64,000 bases of DNA from Marchantia polymorpha subsp. ruderalis (taxonomy: Eukaryota > Streptophyta > Marchantiopsida > Marchantiales > Marchantiaceae): positions 8,452,001-8,516,000 of the forward strand of contig AP031357.1 in the NCBI GenBank assembly GCA_037833965.1. Direction: 5' to 3'. The notes under the pieces are model-generated. The model worked only from the letters and a program-made list of their open reading frames with translations, did no database searches and was not told the origin of the DNA. The translations under genes and the position numbers were made by a program. The stretch's first letter is position 1, and each line of letters starts with the position of its first letter. This document shows positions 59,652 through 64,000 of the stretch, one piece after another.

Positions 59652-60429
59652 TGTGGTACCTCAGATTTAATTTTTTTTATGAAAAGATGAAGTTTGAGTA
59701 GATGAAGGAAAATTTACATTTTTATGGTGTGAATAATATTAATGGTAGACTAAATGAAGGATTTTGTAGCAGATGACTAGCTATGATAGTTGGAATCCAT
59801 GTTAGATACCCCTCTAGCGAGAGCTAGTGTTCTTACTCGCAGACAAGGAAGTTAAATTAAGAAGGTCAAAATCTGTTAAAGTAGATACCTGTTAACGTTG
59901 TCAATTAGTGGCAAATTAATTTAGAAAAAATCTAGCTAGATGGATCTCGGCACCGTTGTAAGGAGGCTAAGAACTCTTGAAACAGATCAATGATCACCGA
60001 GCTATGGATGTCGAAAGTGGCTTGTAGGAACAGGAGGTAGGAAAGACAAGTACCTTCGGCTTGAGACCTTTGGCTGGGACACCTTAGGCGTTAGGGGTGA
60101 AGTAACTTCGTCGGCGCTGGCGGGAAAGACTTCGGCCATTGCACAAACGGTTCGCGCGTGTTTAATGAGATGGTTAGGACATAGCAAGCCAAAGGAAGAA
60201 ATAAGAGTTTTGCGTGGCCATTTTGGGAAAGTTCACTTTTGAATTGATAGTTTTGTGAGGATCGTGAGTAATTGAGAGCGCAACGATGATGCGAGCTTGA
60301 GGACTTCGATTGAAGTCATTGAAGGTGCCAAAATTTGGATCAATGGCATTCCGAGAATAGCTGACAGCCGCCAGGCTCAATCTCTTACTCTAGGATTGGA
60401 ATTGAATTTGCGCATCTATTGTGTTGGAG

Positions 60430-62680
60430 TGATACGAGACGCGCGAGACAGAAGGCACAGGAATTTTGGATCGTCTTGAAAGCTCGACGGTGGAGCAGTG
60501 GGCTCAAGTCTTGGCGCCGTGTGCCAGTCAAGAAGGTGATTTGTTGTACGACCAACACAGCGTGAAGTTGACTGCGCGTGAAGAGAGGACATTTGCAGCA
60601 TTTATTTCGTGGCCTCCATCAACGGTGGTGGACGACTGATTACATCAACCCACTGAGACGCAATGTGGCAGTGGTGCTAATGTAGATTTTGAGGTCTTTG
60701 TGGACGACGTACATGACATCGTGGCAGATTGGATTCGTGAAGCGAGCAGTGACGAGGAAGCGAATTCACTGGGCTTGGAACTTGTGGAGCGCATTTGAAA
60801 AGAATATGAATGACAGGTTCGGGGGACAAAAGATTTATCTGTCTCTGTTCTTCTTTTTTTTTTAATCGAGGTATGGGGTTGCTGACAGAGGAGGAGAACA
60901 TGAAATTCTCGCTCGAGAGTAAAATTGTCGGATGAGAGGACGAAGGCGCTCTGGGAGGGAAGGAAGTTGTCTTTGAAGATGACGACGTTGAATCTATGCG
61001 GCCTTCAGCCAAAATCGACATTCAAGATGACGATGATGTTGAGGAACCGCATGCGAAGAGGCAAAGGAGAGTGATGACACCTTCGGCTTTGGAAGATGTT
61101 GTTCCACATAGTAGGTTAAGGACTAGAAAACCTGAACATGCAAGGTTTAGGTTGGCAGAGACACATGCTCGCAGGAAGGTGATGGCATGACGCATGATGC
61201 AGGAAGTACCGGACAGTGTAGAGTGCAGCGAGGCTACGTCGCAAACTCAGTTGTCTTCGGATCAATGGACTGCAATGGAAGTGCTGAATTACAAAGGACA
61301 AATGGTCTTTGGAGTGGGGGTCTTCGACCAAGCTACCATTGGAGATAGCTAAGGAGAGGACTTTGAAAGAAGGTGAAGAGGGAAAATACGAGACCGAAAC
61401 AGAAACTTCTGATCAACGCCTTCAGTCTTTGGATCAACCGGATTCGACTTCGAGGAAAGATCTTTGGCCTTCGGAGGAAAGATCTTTGAATGTGCGTGAT
61501 TATGGAAAGATCTTTGAGGGTTTCTTCTTCGGACAAAGAACCTTCGGAGCAGTTAGTAGCAGCAGTTGAGACAACGGTTATAGATGAACCGTTGCTGCCT
61601 TCTTGTCAGATTCCTTCGGTGACAGTGGAGTTTGACACTAGCAAAGGACCTTTGGCCTATCAACCGAAGGCGGAAGAGTTGAGCCTGTCAGATCTCTTGA
61701 GTGAGCGGATTGTTCTGTTGATGAAGTACTTGGACCAAAAAATGGTAAAGTACTCGGTGCCAGCATCTTTGATGGGTTCTTATGTAGAGTTGGTGCACAG
61801 AAGGACGAAGGCAAAGGCGGCAGCAACTGATGGGGTGACAGAACGGATCAAAATCTTGACTTTTGAATGGCGGCCACGATAGTTATCTTGCAGTAGCAAG
61901 AAGAGCGACTTCGGGCGACAGAGTTGGAGTGTGAAGATCTTTGGCGAGAGTTAATGGCCAAAAAGAACCTTTGTACATAGAAGTAACAGGAGTGCAAAGA
62001 TCTTCGGCGTATAGTTTGCGCAATTCAAAAGTTGAAGGAGGAACTTTGGGACGGATTGAAGGAGTCTTGGGGAAGGTTTGAGAGGGATATTGAGCACACA
62101 AAGGAGCTGATAGAGTGTCTGGCGACACAATAGCGTTTGGCGACTACAGAATAGTCCTTTGGGAAGAACTATTAGCTTCTTGCGATGCTGCTAGATCTTT
62201 GGAGTTGAAGCACAGGAGAGCGTTGGATACAGAATGAAGAAGTTTGCGATCTCAACTGTCGGCAGTTGAAAGTTAGTTGGCTACTGTCCAGGCAAGATTG
62301 GAGCAGACGGAGGCGACCATTGGACGTCTGGAGCAGGAGACAGTTGTCGGCTAGAGAGTTAGAGCAGAACGTTGTCTTTGAGGTTATGTGGATTACGAGA
62401 TCCAAACCACAAAGTGGTTGAATTTAGACTCGTTGGAGCGTAGGTTGAGAGCACTCGAAACCTGCGAGATAGTAGAACACAAACAGTTTGCTAGAATACT
62501 TAGTTCTTTCATATCTGAGTTGGAAGAGATTAAGGAGAACTTAGAGTTAGAGCTCACTTCAGTTCTGAGTAGGATAGGAGTAATTAGGTGTTCTGCAGGT
62601 GTGACAACTGCTGCGCTTGTGGCCGTCACACCTGATGGAAGCTCGCAGCCAGTGGGTGGTGCCTCCAGGTGTTCGTTGTG
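60430..62680 (+). pseudogene. Decayed homologue of the LTR-internal coiled-coil protein
   Basis: Fragments in several frames align with the intact ORF at 6144-9281, in the same order. Near 60485-60610: STVEQWAQVLAPCAS, then DLLYDQHSVKLT, against TVQDWAQALGRCAG and HLLFDSESIKVT. Near 60705-60800: YMTSWQIGFVKRAVTRKR then IHWAWN, against YITLWQVSFVECVIEG then IHWA. At 61679-61830: LLMKYLDQKMVKYS and SYVELVHRRTKAK, against LLRYLDRKVDKYAD and SYIELVRRRTRTK. At 62390-62600: LERRLRALE, LSSFISELEEIKENLELELT and LSRIG, against the end of the coiled coil. The Pro-rich linker is much shorter. Stops and shifts break the frame throughout. Confidence 0.75.
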
Positions 62681-62760
62681 AATAAATTAGTGCAAGGCTC
62701 TGCCTTGAAAGTGATTTTCCATGACACAATTTTCAACCTTTAGACTGCATTTCTCTGCAC

Positions 62761-62920
62761 GTTCGTGAGTTAGGCGTTTCGTCACAATGCAAGAGTTGCT
62801 TCAGTTTGTCAAAGATAGCACATCTGAAGTAGAGTTAACCGTTCGTGAGTTAGGCGTTTCGTCGCAGTGCAAGAGTTGCTTCGGTTTGTCAAAGATAGCA
62901 CATCTGAAGTAGAGTTAACC
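62761..62920 (+). repeat. 80-bp tandem duplication
   Basis: Units 62761-62840 and 62841-62920 start with GTTCGTGAGTTAGGCGTTTC and end with AGAGTTAACC. They differ at about three positions, which indicates a recent local duplication inside the decayed LTR copy. Confidence 0.9.
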
Positions 62921-63291
62921 ATACTACGTGTTCTGAGTGGTGCACAGTGTAGCTCAGGATTTAAGCAAACCCGTAGAATGGTTGCTTGACGGAGCAGGCT
63001 GAACTTGTATATTTGGAAAGTCCCCTCCTAAATTTCAAGTGCAAATTCGCTTGATGTTTTTGTGGTGTTTATTGGATGTATTTCAGGTATTTGATGTGTT
63101 TACATACTGCATTTGTAGAGTCTTTGGATGAACACTTGTTGTTATTTCTGGGAATGTAAATGTGCATGAGAAGTAAAACTCTTCAATAGGATGTTATTTG
63201 TGATAGTATTTGAATCTCTAGTGTTGTTTCTGTCCTCTTGGGATAAGATCTATATCATTATGCTCCATTTTGATATTTATCTGTTGTTACA

Positions 63292-64000
63292 TTGTGTTTG
63301 TTGTATAGTTTCTAGCTTTTGTATTAAAATTGTGACTTTATGTGCAATCTTGCAATTTTGACTTTAAATATCAAATCTTAGCCATATTTAGTTACTCAAA
63401 CTTATTTTGATTGACATGAACTTTCAACTATCATAATAGTCTAAGTCATGATTTCTCTAGTGATAATCTTCAATGTTTCTAAAATCTCACAACATTTCTT
63501 AAAGGACTTAAAACAAATAGCTTGAGTTTAAGGTGCTACCAAAACACATTAAAATTCTTCAAGTGAAATGAAATATTGAAATTAGATAATTTTTTTTTTC
63601 TCAAAATCAAAATATCATTTTTTTAAAAATCAAAACATGTGAATTTTTTCAAAAACTAAATGTTTGCAAAAATTTCCAACAAGAAGAAAAAAGATGCAGA
63701 CATGTATAACCACAAAGATGTGTTATGATGTCTATAATATGATACTTGCATCTAATCAAATTTATTATCACTTGCATTATGAAAATTAAATACTTGATTT
63801 TTCTTAATTTTATAAAACACTATTCAGTTTCGATAGAAAATGATAAATTCTATAAAAATTCAATAGAATGTAATATCAGTACTATTCATGTTTACCTTTA
63901 TGATTTTTTAGTAGTTCATCATAACTTTAAAAAAAAATTGTTATCTCTAAATATCTACATTACAATGCATGATATTTTTACTGTTAATTAAATGATGTTG
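63292..64000. other. AT-rich DNA to the window end
   Basis: No gene is recognised. A short frame at 63746-63991 is AT-driven. Confidence 0.5.

Larger units (their letters stand above)
59652..63291 (+). mobile_element. Decayed second copy of the ORF-bearing LTR (probable solo LTR)
   Basis: It starts TGTGGTACC, as the 5.4 kb LTR at 4896 does. It then contains a broken copy of the same protein-coding region, a U5-like block (63135-63196) and a right-end block (TCTGTCC, GGG, then GTTACA at 63286-63291) that aligns with 10219-10288. It is about 3.6 kb long. No pol sequence, polypurine tract or primer-binding site is seen on either side, which fits a solo LTR. The target duplication could not be identified, so the exact ends are approximate. 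Confidence 0.55.

Overview
This window is nuclear DNA of a land plant, most likely a moss. The evidence is three tandem LHCII (chlorophyll a/b-binding) loci, intron-rich orthologues of signal peptide peptidase and tubulin-folding cofactor E with GT-AG introns, plant-type Ty3/gypsy and hAT elements, and AT-rich intergenic DNA. The species cannot be fixed from sequence alone. No bacterial genes, CRISPR arrays, rRNA or convincing tRNA genes were seen.

Layout. (1) 1-10288 is nested retrotransposon DNA. The integrase end and 3' LTR of one Ty3/gypsy element (1 to about 1922) sit inside the pol region of a second one (about 1923-4858; reverse transcriptase, RNase H, integrase; two in-frame stops). 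The second element ends in a polypurine tract and what appears to be a 5.4 kb LTR (4896-10288). Its U3 part carries a 1045-codon open reading frame, followed by a TATA box and a U5-like region. (2) 10289-13979 is AT-rich with no recognised gene. (3) 13980-20430 holds three tandem, minus-strand LHCII loci: one pseudogene and two intact two-exon genes with matching promoter blocks. (4) 20430-30280 is gene-poor. It contains a long imperfect hairpin (23123-23397) and a complete but decayed hAT transposon with 8-bp target duplication (23742-26538). (5) 30281-34894 is an 11-exon signal peptide peptidase gene on the minus strand. (6) 39326-45147 holds a 15-exon tubulin-folding cofactor E gene on the minus strand, followed about 400 bp downstream by exons of an unidentified gene. 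(7) 45148-54155 is mostly AT-rich and gene-free. (8) 54156-55031 is a two-exon secreted protein with a hevein domain joined to a double-psi beta-barrel (EG45/PNP-like) domain, on the plus strand. (9) About 59652-63291 is a second, strongly decayed copy of the ORF-bearing LTR, apparently a solo LTR, followed by AT-rich DNA to the end.

Functionally, the host genes are unrelated: photosynthetic light harvesting, ER intramembrane proteolysis, tubulin folding and a secreted chitin-binding/cell-wall type protein. The most unusual feature is the ORF inside the LTR. The same protein family recurs, decayed, in the second LTR copy, which has the same left-end and right-end sequences and no pol next to it. 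This supports the ORF being part of the LTR rather than a neighbouring gene.
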